Source: Arthrobacter crystallopoietes
GTDB lineage: Bacteria > Actinomycetota > Actinomycetes > Actinomycetales > Micrococcaceae
Direction: 5' to 3'
Length of the DNA: 64,000 nt
Assembly: GCF_017603825.1 (NCBI RefSeq)
Contig: NZ_CP072014.1
Span: forward strand, 558,001-622,000
Below are positions 17,836 to 26,370 of this stretch, piece after piece (position 1 is the stretch's first letter; every line of letters begins with the position of its first letter). The notes beneath the pieces are model-generated. The model was not told the origin of the DNA. It worked only from the letters and a program-made list of their open reading frames with translations, and made no database searches. A program made the position numbers and the translations under genes.

Positions 17836-17870
17836 GCATAACGATCGTTATGCCATAACCAACGTTATGC
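17836..17870. promoter_or_regulatory. tandem TetR operators between MFS and TetR genes
   Basis: A perfect 18-bp palindrome GCATAACGATCGTTATGC (17836-17853) directly abuts an imperfect copy at 17853-17870 with CATAAC and GTTATG arms. They fill the divergent promoter region, the second copy ending seven bases before the TetR ATG. This arrangement suits autorepression by TetR and joint repression of the MFS gene. Confidence 0.85.
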
Positions 17871-17877
17871 TAAAGGT

Positions 17878-18474
17878 ATGGCCGAGGATACCCGCACCCG
17901 CATCATTGATGCTGCCGAGACGTTGTTCTTCCAGGAAGGCATCGCAGTTACGGGCGTGGACCGGGTCGCCGCAACAGCCGGCGTGGCGATCGTGACGCTC
18001 TATAAGCATTTCGGTTCCAAGGACAATCTCCTCCGCGAGGTTCTCTCCCGCCGGCTGGAGAACTGGACTAGGCACTGGGATGAGGCGATAGCTGCCGCCA
18101 CGTCCCCGGAAGGGCGCTTGCTGGCGGTCTTCGACGCCACCAATTCCTTCCGCGCTTCAGCCGCGCCGACCCAGTGGTGCTGCTTCCTGGCCACAGCCTC
18201 CGAAAGGCCTGCCCCGGAGAAGGGGCAGACCGATCCGGTGTTTGAACTGATTCGCCAGGACACACAGATGATCAACGAGCGGCTGTCGCGATTGGCCCGC
18301 GAGGCCCAGTGCCAGGATCCGGGCGCCACGGCCGCGGTGCTGTTGCTCCTCTACAACGGGGTTTTCAGCAGTCTTCTGCGAGGCGCACCTTCCGAGCCAA
18401 TCGCGCATGCCCGCAACGCTGCGCGATCGATCATCGCGTCTCATGCCGGGCAGCTTCCACCCGCCCAGTTATAA
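17878..18474 (+). CDS. TetR-family transcriptional repressor, 198 aa
   Basis: N-terminal helix-turn-helix: RIIDAAETLFFQEG, VDRVAATAGVAIVTLYKHFGSKDNLL, the standard TetR DNA-binding region. The C-terminal ligand domain is of the TetR_C type seen next to small-molecule efflux genes, with QWCCFLATASERPAP. It is divergently transcribed from the MFS gene and bracketed by two palindromic operators, so it likely represses both genes until a ligand binds. Length is normal. Confidence 0.92.
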   Translation: MAEDTRTRIIDAAETLFFQEGIAVTGVDRVAATAGVAIVTLYKHFGSKDNLLREVLSRRLENWTRHWDEAIAAATSPEGRLLAVFDATNSFRASAAPTQWCCFLATASERPAPEKGQTDPVFELIRQDTQMINERLSRLAREAQCQDPGATAAVLLLLYNGVFSSLLRGAPSEPIAHARNAARSIIASHAGQLPPAQL

Positions 18475-18486
18475 GAAGCTGCCGCC

Positions 18487-18957
18487 ACTTCCTGACCGGT
18501 GTGCGGGCCTGGACTGTCCAGCGGTCATGTGACCAAGCTCCGTGGATAAGGCGCCGGCGATGATGATGGAATCAGCCCCGGCAATGAGCGCCTCGGTCAC
18601 CTTTGCACGCATCTCGTGCAAGCCGCCAGTTTCCTAAACACCCACGAAGACGGTGCTCGTGCAGTAGACCATGGCCCAAGAATCCGCAGTAGGAGTCTCT
18701 CGTCAACGGGTCCGCAGCCCACACCCATAACTCCTTCGCGAAGGGAGGCGCCTGCCACGGCAACCGCCAATAACGGTGCATATGATGGCCGCCATAGCAC
18801 GTGGAAATGCTCGGTCAGATTGCGAGGCATTTCCTGCCCGGCCATATCGTTAGATCCCGAGCCCCCCTTCTGCAGCGCGGCATCAAAGAACGGGCGGTCG
18901 ATGGCATGGTCCTGCATGCCGATCCCACATAGTTGAACATGTCAGTGCTGGGGGCCG
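18487..18957 (-). pseudogene. degenerate gene of unrecognised family
   Basis: This ~530-base gap holds minus-strand protein-like text split over two frames. One frame gives MQDHAIDRPFFDAAL, a Gly/Ser stretch, then LAVAVAGASLREGVMGVGCGP; after a frame change around 18700 the other gives TADSWAMVYCTSTVFVGV, a TAG stop, and then GGLHEMRAKVTEALIAGADS continuing to IIIAGALSTELGH. The pieces read as one alpha/beta enzyme with a frameshift and a nonsense codon. I cannot name the family. It lies between the TetR gene and a LysR gene. Confidence 0.4.
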
Positions 18958-19003
18958 TTTGACAGTGCCGACGGATACTCCGCCCGCTTGGGCTTGGCCG
19001 CCC

Positions 19004-19981
19004 TTACCGGTTTCGCGGTGCGGCTGTAACCAGACGCGCCAGGTCCGTGCCGGGAGCGGTGAGCCGATCCACGGTGTCGAAGACGACCTGTTGCATGGCC
19101 GCGGCCGCGGCTGAGGGTTCGACGTCGCTGCGTCGGGCCAGGTTGACGGTTCGGGTCAGTTGCGGGCTTACCAGGCGGGTGCTGTCCAACGTGGGTCGGC
19201 CGATGACTACCATCGCCGGGACCACGGCCACTCCCAGTCCTCGCTCAGCGAATCGGAGCACCGCGTCCATCTCGGCGCCCTCGACGGCGATCGTCGGGGT
19301 GAGTCCGCTGGCGGAAAATGCGGCGTCTGTGGCCACGCGCAGGTCGTAGCTGCGGTTGAACGCAACCTGGGGGATCTGCGCCAGTTCCGCCAAGGTGAGC
19401 TCGGTCGGGGCCGGGTCTTGGCACCGTTGCTCCTTCGCCTGTCTTGGCAGCGGGGAGCCTGCGGCCGAGATCACTACCAGTTCTTCGGAAAGCAGGGGAA
19501 TCAGTTCGGTGCCGGCTACGGATGGTTCCGTCCCGCGGGTGACCATGAGGGCCAGATCCAGCGCGTTCTCATTCAGCGCGTCCACCAGGGTGCGTGAGCC
19601 GGCCTCCGTGATGTGCAGGTCCACCCCGGGGTGCGCGGCCCGGAAAGCCGCGAGGACGTCGGCGACTAGTGAGACGCACAGGGTCGGCGGAGCACCGAGC
19701 CGGACGTGGCCGCGGCGCAGCCCGGCCAGTTCGTCCATCTGCTCGCGGGCCGCGCGCGCGTCAGCGAGCATCCGTCGGGCGATGGGCAACAAAATTTCGC
19801 CTGCGTCGGTCAGCGTCACTCCGGCCGGCCCGCGGCGGAATAGTTTTGCACCCAGGTTGGCTTCCAGCGCGGCGATCTGCCGGCTCAGGGACGGTTGGGC
19901 GAGGAAGAGTTCTTCGGCAGCGCGGGTGAAGTGGCCCATCCGGGCCACGGCCTCGAAGGAAGATAACTGGTCGAGTTTCAT
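19004..19981 (-). CDS. LysR-family transcriptional regulator, 325 aa
   Basis: N-terminal winged HTH: LSSFEAVARMGHFTRAAEEL then AQPSLSRQIAALEANLGAKLF, followed by a linker helix and a periplasmic-binding-like effector domain (HVRLGAPPTLCVSLVADVL through GLGVAVVPAMVVIG). Of two adjacent ATGs, the one at 19981 is better spaced from AAAAGG. The gene is divergent from the flavoprotein gene at 20047 with a 65-base gap, the usual layout for a LysR activator and its target. Confidence 0.9.
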   Translation of the reverse strand: MKLDQLSSFEAVARMGHFTRAAEELFLAQPSLSRQIAALEANLGAKLFRRGPAGVTLTDAGEILLPIARRMLADARAAREQMDELAGLRRGHVRLGAPPTLCVSLVADVLAAFRAAHPGVDLHITEAGSRTLVDALNENALDLALMVTRGTEPSVAGTELIPLLSEELVVISAAGSPLPRQAKEQRCQDPAPTELTLAELAQIPQVAFNRSYDLRVATDAAFSASGLTPTIAVEGAEMDAVLRFAERGLGVAVVPAMVVIGRPTLDSTRLVSPQLTRTVNLARRSDVEPSAAAAAMQQVVFDTVDRLTAPGTDLARLVTAAPRNR

Positions 19982-20046
19982 CATAGCCTTTTCGCATGGG
20001 TACAAGGTGAATAATGCATTGGACTCATGATAAAGGCCTTCCTAGC

Positions 20047-21801
20047 ATGGTGGATATGAGCACATACGCTTCCGAACGCCTGATGTCCACTTCCGTCCTC
20101 GTCATCGGTACCGGTGGTGCTGGGCTACGCGCCTCGATCGAACTGGCCCAGCGCGGCGTCCAGGTGTTGGCGGTGGGCAAGCGGCGCAAGCACGACGCGC
20201 ACACCACCCTTGCCGCCGGCGGCATCAACGCCGCGCTGGGCACCATGGATGCCGAGGACAGCTGGCAGCAGCACGCCGCCGACACCCTGCGCGAGTCCTA
20301 TTTCCTTGCCGACCCGGCCATCGTCGAGACGGTGGCGCGCAACGCGGCCGGCGGTATCGAGGACCTGGAGAAGTGGGGCATGCCTTTCGCACGGGAAAAG
20401 GACGGCCGGATTTCCCAGCGCTACTTCGGTGCCCATAAGTACCGCCGTACCGCCTATGCCGGTGACTACACGGGACTGGAAATCCAGCGCACTCTGATGC
20501 GCCGCGCGGCCGAACTGGACGTGCAGATCATCGACAGCATCTACATCACCCGCCTCTTGGTGGCCGACCATACCGTCTTCGGTGCCTACGGATTCGACAT
20601 CGTGGACGGCACGCCCGTGCAGATCCATGCCGATGCGGTGATCCTGGCCGCTGGCGGACACACCCGCATCTGGCGGCACACCTCCTCCCGGCGGGATGAG
20701 AACACCGGGGACTCCTTCCGCCTTGCCGCTCTGGCCGGCGCCCGGATCCGGGACGCCGAGCTGGTCCAGTTCCACCCCTCAGGACTGCTGGAACCGGACG
20801 ACGCCGCCGGCACCCTCGTCTCCGAGGCAGCGCGTGGCGAAGGCGGCATCCTCACCAATGCGCTCGGTGAGCGCTACATGGAACGCTACGATCCGGAGCG
20901 CATGGAGCTCTCCACCCGCGACCGGGTTGCCCTGGCCGGGTACACCGAGATCGCCGCGGGCCGGGGAACCGAGAAGGGCGGCGTCTACCTGGACGTATCC
21001 CACCTGCCCCGGGAAGTCATCCTGCAGAAACTGCCGCGCGTCTACCGCACCCTGATCGACCTGCAGATGCTGGACATCACCACAACGAAGATGGAGATCT
21101 CTCCGACCGCCCACTACTCCATGGGCGGAGTCTGGGTAGCCCCGGAAGACCACGGCACGGGCGTGGACGGGCTGTACGCGATCGGTGAAGCTTCCTCCGG
21201 GCTGCACGGCGCCAACCGCCTGGGCGGGAACTCGCTAATAGAGCTGCTCGTCTACGGACGCATCACCGGCGAGCACGCCGCCGAATACGTCACCTCCCGC
21301 ACCGCTGTCCGCCGCGATCCGGCCGCGGTCGGGCTGGCCCGCGCCGAAATGCAGTCCCTGCTCAGTGAGCACGGAACCGAATCAGCCCGGCGACTGCAGC
21401 GTGAAGTGCGCGACCTCATGACCGAGCACGCCGGCGTCGTACGCACTGGACAGGGACTGCAGGAAGGCCTGCACAAACTGGCCGCCCTCGAAGAGCGCGC
21501 CCGGCACGTCACCGCGCATCCGGACATCGCCGGGTTCGACGACCTTGCCCACGCCTACGACCTCCTGGGCTCACTCCTCGCGGCCCGCGCCACCCTCGAA
21601 TGTGCCCTCCAGCGGCGTGAAACGCGGGGCTGCCACAACCGTGCGGACTTCCCCCAAACGGATCCGGCGCTGCAGGGCAACTTCGTCTGGTCACCGGCTG
21701 AAGGGGTCAGCTTCGAGGCCCTGACCCCGGCCCCGGACTCCTTCCGGGACCTGGCCGAAGCAGTCGCTGACGATTCGGTAGCCGGCAAGCTCGTCGAGTG
21801 A
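20047..21801 (+). CDS. FAD-dependent fumarate reductase/L-aspartate-oxidase-type flavoprotein, 584 aa
   Basis: The N-terminal FAD-binding site is VLVIGTGGAGLRASIELA. The family's substrate-domain signatures follow: TTLAAGGINAALGTMDAEDSW, a DENTGD region, LVQFHPSG, ARGEGGILTN, RVALAGYTEI, and GLYAIGEASSGLHGANRLGGNS. The C-terminal helical domain has AGVVRTGQGLQ and RRETRGCHNRADFP. Members oxidise succinate or aspartate, or reduce fumarate. No iron-sulfur or membrane-anchor subunit gene is adjacent, so it is either a soluble oxidase-type enzyme or pairs with distant subunits. The start may instead be the ATG at 20056. The divergent LysR gene is its likely regulator. Confidence 0.85.
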   Translation: MVDMSTYASERLMSTSVLVIGTGGAGLRASIELAQRGVQVLAVGKRRKHDAHTTLAAGGINAALGTMDAEDSWQQHAADTLRESYFLADPAIVETVARNAAGGIEDLEKWGMPFAREKDGRISQRYFGAHKYRRTAYAGDYTGLEIQRTLMRRAAELDVQIIDSIYITRLLVADHTVFGAYGFDIVDGTPVQIHADAVILAAGGHTRIWRHTSSRRDENTGDSFRLAALAGARIRDAELVQFHPSGLLEPDDAAGTLVSEAARGEGGILTNALGERYMERYDPERMELSTRDRVALAGYTEIAAGRGTEKGGVYLDVSHLPREVILQKLPRVYRTLIDLQMLDITTTKMEISPTAHYSMGGVWVAPEDHGTGVDGLYAIGEASSGLHGANRLGGNSLIELLVYGRITGEHAAEYVTSRTAVRRDPAAVGLARAEMQSLLSEHGTESARRLQREVRDLMTEHAGVVRTGQGLQEGLHKLAALEERARHVTAHPDIAGFDDLAHAYDLLGSLLAARATLECALQRRETRGCHNRADFPQTDPALQGNFVWSPAEGVSFEALTPAPDSFRDLAEAVADDSVAGKLVE

Positions 21802-21971
21802 CCCTTACAACCACACGTCAATCCACACGCTGAAAGCCAAGGCGTACTGGCGGGTTCGGTGAATTCTTCAGCCCGAGCCCGGTGGGCGATGAACTTAGAG
21901 GAAGGCCGCGAGCGTCACGGCCGCGTTTAGAGGAGTTGCAGTCTTTTGGAGTCTTAGTTTATGAATACTGA

Positions 21972-22904
21972 ATGGATATAGATCCGCGCCGGCTCCGCGT
22001 GCTTCTGGCGATTGCGCGTACGGGCGGTGTGCTGGCCGCCGCTGATGAACTGCGGATTACGCCTTCGGCCGTCTCCCAGCAGCTCAACAAGTTGGAAGAC
22101 GAGACGAAACACGCCTTGGTCGTGCGGACACCAAAGGGCTCGGTGCTGACGCCTGCCGGGCTGGCGATAGCGGAGGCTGCCGAGGAGATCGAGCGTGCTC
22201 TCAACGTCGCACGCGCCCGGATGGAAGGCGGGGCAGAGCTCGCAGGAATCGTGCGCGTGGGCGGATTTACCAGCTTCCTCCGGACAATAGTGATCCCTCA
22301 CCTGCCCGAATGGCGTGTCCAATACCCCCAACTGCAGATCAGGATCTTTGAGGACGACCTCCCGGCGTTAATCCGAATGCTCCGTCAGCGCGAGCTCGAT
22401 GCCGTGGTGGTCGAGTTGGACTCAGCGACGGCGGCGCAACGCTCGCTACCCGCCGGAATGTCCGAGGAGCCGATGCTGGACGAGCCGTGGAAGCTAGTCG
22501 TTCCCTCCGAGGCCCTTATCGACACCGAGAACGTCGACCTTGCCCGGCTGCCGCTTCCGTGGATCGGCGTCGAACATTCAGCCGCCAACGCTTCAGTCAT
22601 CGGCCGGCTCCACAGGTCAACAGGAGGCCAGGCAAAGACAGTCCATCAGTACCAGGAGACGCTGACCGCCCTCGCGCTGGTAGCCGCGGGAGAAGGAGTT
22701 GCCGTCGTCCCGGCCCTGGCGTTGAGCGGTGTCGTCCAGGACGGTGTCGACGTCCTGGATGTCCCCGGTCTCGGTACCCGACGCATCGTTCTGCGGCGGT
22801 TCGACCGGCGAAAGTCCGTCAACGGGCCAGTGGACACAGTCGCCCGCCTTCTTCGGGAATCGGTTGCTGCGTTCGACGCGCACGCGGTGGTCCAGAGGCC
22901 CTGA
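21972..22904 (+). CDS. LysR-family transcriptional regulator, 310 aa
   Basis: HTH region: RLRVLLAIARTGGVLAAADELR then TPSAVSQQLNKLEDE, with the Streptomyces-type first residues MDIDPRRLR. The effector domain runs from about residue 95 to 300 (VRVGGFTSFLRTIVIPHL, ALVAAGEGVAVVPALAL). Such regulators usually control a neighbouring exporter; the nearest candidate is the small membrane gene convergent at 23015. The ligand is unknown. Confidence 0.9.
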   Translation: MDIDPRRLRVLLAIARTGGVLAAADELRITPSAVSQQLNKLEDETKHALVVRTPKGSVLTPAGLAIAEAAEEIERALNVARARMEGGAELAGIVRVGGFTSFLRTIVIPHLPEWRVQYPQLQIRIFEDDLPALIRMLRQRELDAVVVELDSATAAQRSLPAGMSEEPMLDEPWKLVVPSEALIDTENVDLARLPLPWIGVEHSAANASVIGRLHRSTGGQAKTVHQYQETLTALALVAAGEGVAVVPALALSGVVQDGVDVLDVPGLGTRRIVLRRFDRRKSVNGPVDTVARLLRESVAAFDAHAVVQRP

Positions 22905-23014
22905 ACTCCCGGCCGCGCCGACTGTCGATTGCCGTCCTGATCGTCCGTCCCGAAGAGCGCCGGGCTACCGGCTTGGTGCTGCCAAGGCGGCTACTGGCGC
23001 TCCAGGTCGGGAAG

Positions 23015-23434
23015 TTATGTCAGCACAGTCGCGGATCCGTGCGCCCGGGCTGGCAATGAGGCATGGCAAGAGCCAGTGACGGGCGCGGCGGCAGCAAGTG
23101 GATTGTTGACGGCGACCACGTCCAGGACGGCGGTGACCGGTGTGTGTCGATATGGCGCCTGTGTCGGACCGGGAGTCTCGGACACCATGAGGCCGGGGCG
23201 GCGGCGGAGGTATGCGGCAATACTGGCATAGAGGGCCAGGGCAGCCCAGGCGAAGTTGGACGCCGCACTCGGCCACGCCCCGTAGAGCACGCAAGCGCTC
23301 CCGCCCATCAAGCCGCCGGCCACGTTGAGAGCCGCATACCGACGTGACTCTGAGGTGACAGAACCCTTCCACAGCATGGCGTACGCCATGAAGGTTCCGA
23401 CTGTCCCCAACCAGCCCAGAGCTGCCACCAACAT
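23015..23434 (-). CDS. small membrane protein of the CBU_0592-like type, 139 aa
   Basis: About three hydrophobic helices occupy residues 1-75 (LGWLGTVGTFMAYAML, ALNVAGGLMGGSACVLYGA, SNFAWAALALYASIAAYL), which is the pattern of the short CBU_0592-like membrane domain. The remaining ~60 residues are low-complexity Ala/Pro/Thr-rich and may be an out-of-frame read-through of a shorter original, as family members are about 80-100 residues. The ATG has GGAGAGGG upstream. Confidence 0.6.
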   Translation of the reverse strand: MLVAALGWLGTVGTFMAYAMLWKGSVTSESRRYAALNVAGGLMGGSACVLYGAWPSAASNFAWAALALYASIAAYLRRRPGLMVSETPGPTQAPYRHTPVTAVLDVVAVNNPLAAAAPVTGSCHASLPARAHGSATVLT

Positions 23435-24458
23435 TGCTTTTCCCTCTCCAACAAAAGTGTCTTTACGAGACCATAATCTCCACCCTTCCCCTTTAGAGCA
23501 ATTGCATTATTCTGCAGGTAGGGTTTAGCAAAGCTAAACATGGAAGGCCGACTCGCGCCGACTTCAAAAAGACAGACTCAGGAAACCCTCCCAAGCACCC
23601 GGCACCATCGCATCCTCGCGCCATGCAGAAAGGCTTTTCACGCGCGATATCAACGTCGGGCTCCCGTCCTGATCAGTTGCGGCGCCCGCGGGCAACCGCT
23701 GCCGATAACGGCGCATTTCCCCTGCGCTTACATGGAGCCAAACGGGATGATCAGCGCCTTCCGGAAAGACGGAGGCCAAGTAGACCCAACCCCGAAATAC
23801 AAACAACCTGACCCCTTTGCGGAGCCGCAATCTGCGGTATTTCTTGTCCCGCGGGATCGGCCTCGGAAACTCGGGCCGGAACGGGCAATTCGCCTGGCGT
23901 GCGCGTTTCCAAGGGCGATTCAAACGCCGGTAACGGCGCCCAGGTGAAGGTCTCTCCATTCCGTTGCCGACGCTATGGGCCGTGGGAAGCGCCTTGAGGC
24001 CTTCCTAGGAAGACAGGCATGTCATACAGGTCCCGGATGTGCGAAATGGCTCGGAGTCAGGCCGCCCCTAGCCAACTCACTTCGAGCCATTTCGTTGCCG
24101 CAGTTCCCAGGTGTCGCCACTCGGGCCGGGTTCCCGGCCGCCTTAACGAAGACGCTGCTGTCGGACCCGGATACCGTTCCGATCCGCGTCCAACGCACTA
24201 AGCATGGCTCATCCTTTGAGCGTTTGACGACGCAGGACGCACCCCAGATCCCTGTTACCGGGGAGCACCGGCAGCGGCTGGGACGAGCCCGTGGTGCTGT
24301 GCTGCCGTTAGCGGGCCTCGCCCATCCTTACGCTCCAACCCACCGCCCGAGCCGACATGGGTGACGGGTCAACATTTTTCCAAGAACGGCATGACACAAC
24401 GGGTGAGCATGCTTTCGGTTGTGAAGTTCGTGCGTGCTTGAGAGAAAGGGCCGTGGCC
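23435..24458. other. 1-kb intergenic stretch without a supportable gene
   Basis: No frame here shows convincing coding character. The longest candidates are a 131-codon minus frame (23564-23959) and a 129-codon plus frame (23975-24364). Both are rich in Arg, Pro and Gly, lack good start signals and match no family I know. The composition suggests eroded coding sequence. A 12-bp inverted repeat lies at 24042-24094. Confidence 0.5.
24042..24094. repeat. 12-bp perfect inverted repeat in a gene-free stretch
   Basis: CGAAATGGCTCG at 24042-24053 is repeated inverted as CGAGCCATTTCG at 24083-24094, separated by 29 bases. With no T-run it is not a classical terminator; it could be a remnant of an element end or an RNA stem. 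Confidence 0.45.
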
Positions 24459-25829
24459 ATGGGGGAGACGGGACTGTTGAATTTTCTGCGTGTTGGTGGG
24501 CGTAAAGCGTCTGCCGCTTCCGCTGCCCGTACTGCGGCGCCGGGCGCGGCGGTGATGGATCTTTACATCAACGAAGGCCTCAGGGCGATGGTGGACGGAT
24601 CCCTGGTCTACCACCGCGGGTTCGGCGACCGCCCCACGGCAGTCAACGACCCGGATCCCAGCCTCATGGCCGCACCCCGGGTCTTCACCGCGGCTGGCCG
24701 CCTGGTCCGGAGCCGCACCTATCCATTGAACCGGCCGCTGCCGCGCTCCGGCCGGCCCGCGCCGCAGCGTACCGATCCCCAGGCAGACGGCTATTACCTG
24801 CCCCGCCGGGCCCACTGGGCGAGCTATTTTCCGGACCGGACCATCATCGCCGAGACCGGCAGCACCGTCCGGCTGCGGATCCATAACCGGCTGTCCCAGG
24901 TTCATGAGCTGGTCATCCACGGTGCCGGACCGAACCGGACCGACGTGGCCAGCGGCCCGATCAGGCCCGGGGCTACCGGATCCCTGGTCCTGAAGAACCC
25001 CGTCCCGGGCACTTACCTGTACACCGATCCGACGAACGCGCCGGTGGAACGGGCCCTGGGGCTGTTCGGCGCACTGGTCGTCATCGACCCGGCCCATGCC
25101 TGGCGGCTGGCCCCCGGAGGCGCCGAATTCGAGCGGCAATGGCTGTGGATCTGCCACGACGTCGTGCCCGAATGGGCTGCGGCCGCTTCCCGCGGCGGCA
25201 CGGTCACCGGCACGGGTACCGATATCGCGCCGCGCTACTTCACCCTGAACGATCTCTCCGGCTACCAGTCCCTGGCCATCAGCGAAGACCCCGAACTCAA
25301 CGAAAAGCGCGAAGAAGACACCCTGCCCTCAGGCTTCCCAAGGCTGACCGACGTTCGCAACTTCAGCCAGTCCCCCGCAGCGGGGACGGTGCGCACCGGA
25401 CAGTTGATCCGGATGCTCAACGCCGGCACCGTCGATCACCAGCTGCACTACCACGGCAACCATGTCTGGGTCGTCCGCGCGAACGGGCGGGACTTTCCCC
25501 GCATCAACGGCTCCGTCATGGCCGACGGCCACGTCAGCCTGCAGCACTGGGAAGACACGGTCTCACTCTTCCCCCTGGGACGCAAGGAAGCCATCCTGCC
25601 GATGGTCCGGCCGCCGGACGTCGTGGACGCGGTCTGGGACGCACGCGAGGAAGACTGGAAATACCCCATGCACTGCCACGCCGAGCCCTCCCAAACAGCT
25701 GCCGGCGGGCTCTACCCCGGCGGGCTCCTCGCGGACTGGGCCGGGCTGAAAAGTTCACCGAAAAGGGACTGGCATGCGGTGGCCTGCAGCGCGGAAATCA
25801 TGCGGCGCTTTACCGAGGTTGCCGTGTAG
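24459..25829 (+). pseudogene. truncated multicopper oxidase fused to an unrelated tail
   Basis: From the ATG at 24459 (GAAAGGG site) the first ~427 residues are closely similar to the N-terminal half of the intact multicopper oxidase on the other strand at 32695-35091, including HELVIHGAG, HQLHYHGNHVW and MHCHAEP. The similarity ends exactly after GGLLADW (about base 25739). The following 29 residues come from an endonuclease/exonuclease/phosphatase-type gene, and the frame ends in TAG at 25827. The half with HWHG and the HCH copper motifs is missing, so a complete trinuclear copper site cannot form. It might still yield a stable cupredoxin pair, but oxidase activity is not expected. Confidence 0.85.
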
Positions 25830-25971
25830 GAAATTCGGCGCAGCGCCAAAGCGCTGCGGTTCCTGCTCCAGCGCCTCGGACCGAACTCGCGGGTCATTGC
25901 CTCCGACGTCACCGAAGGCTCCACGGGCAACGGTGAGCGGTTCGCGTTCCTCTATGACTCTGACCGGCTAG
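25740..25971 (+). pseudogene. fragment of an endonuclease/exonuclease/phosphatase-family gene with an in-frame TAG
   Basis: Reading the same frame straight through the TAG at 25827-25829 gives DWHAVACSAEIMRRFTEVAV, stop, EIRRSAKALRFLLQRLG, then VIASDVTEGSTGNGERFAFL. This matches the usual pattern of this superfamily (xxVVALQExRR ... DVTEG..GN.ER.AFxYD), where the stop replaces the expected Gln, a CAG to TAG change. The 5' part is replaced by the oxidase and the 3' part breaks off near LEW. It is an internal fragment of a nuclease-like gene. Confidence 0.7.
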
Positions 25972-26335
25972 AGTGGTGCGGCCATTCCCTCGCCGCTCCC
26001 TTCGTGGCTGCAGCAGGCGATGAAGTGTTGGACGAAGGGCTCCTGGCCTCCTGAGCGGACCACCACGAGAGCTCCACGAGGTCGACGCGGCGGCGCAATT
26101 CCCGCCAGACGAGACCGTGCGGCTGTTGCCTGACCGAGGACTCGGGGGCGAGTGTTACACCGAGCCCGCACCTGACCATGGCGAGCTGGGAGTGGATGGA
26201 GTTGGCGTAGTGCTGGGCCTCGGGGCTGAAGCCTGCCAGACGGCATGCTGCGACGAGTTCGTCGTGATAATCCGGGGAGATGTGCCGCGGCAGCCAGACC
26301 CAGGGCCCGTCGTGGAACTCCGCCAGACTGACCGA
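25952..26335 (-). pseudogene. C-terminal fragment of a LysR regulator gene
   Basis: An open minus-strand frame without a suitable start reads LAEFHDGPWVWLPRHISPDY, then SPEAQHYANSIHSQLAMVR followed by CGLGVTLAPESSVRQQPHG and LVWRELRRRVDLVELSWW, i.e. the second half of a LysR effector-binding domain. The DNA-binding domain is absent and a TAG precedes the fragment. Its 3' end overlaps the nuclease fragment on the opposite strand, so two broken genes meet here. Confidence 0.75.
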
Positions 26336-26370
26336 CTAGTGCAGCCATGACAAAACTGCGGAAGAGGGAC

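Noticed and set aside
23564-23959. 131-codon minus-strand frame in the 1-kb gap
   Set aside because: Arg/Pro-rich, no convincing start signal, no recognisable motif; kept only as a remark.
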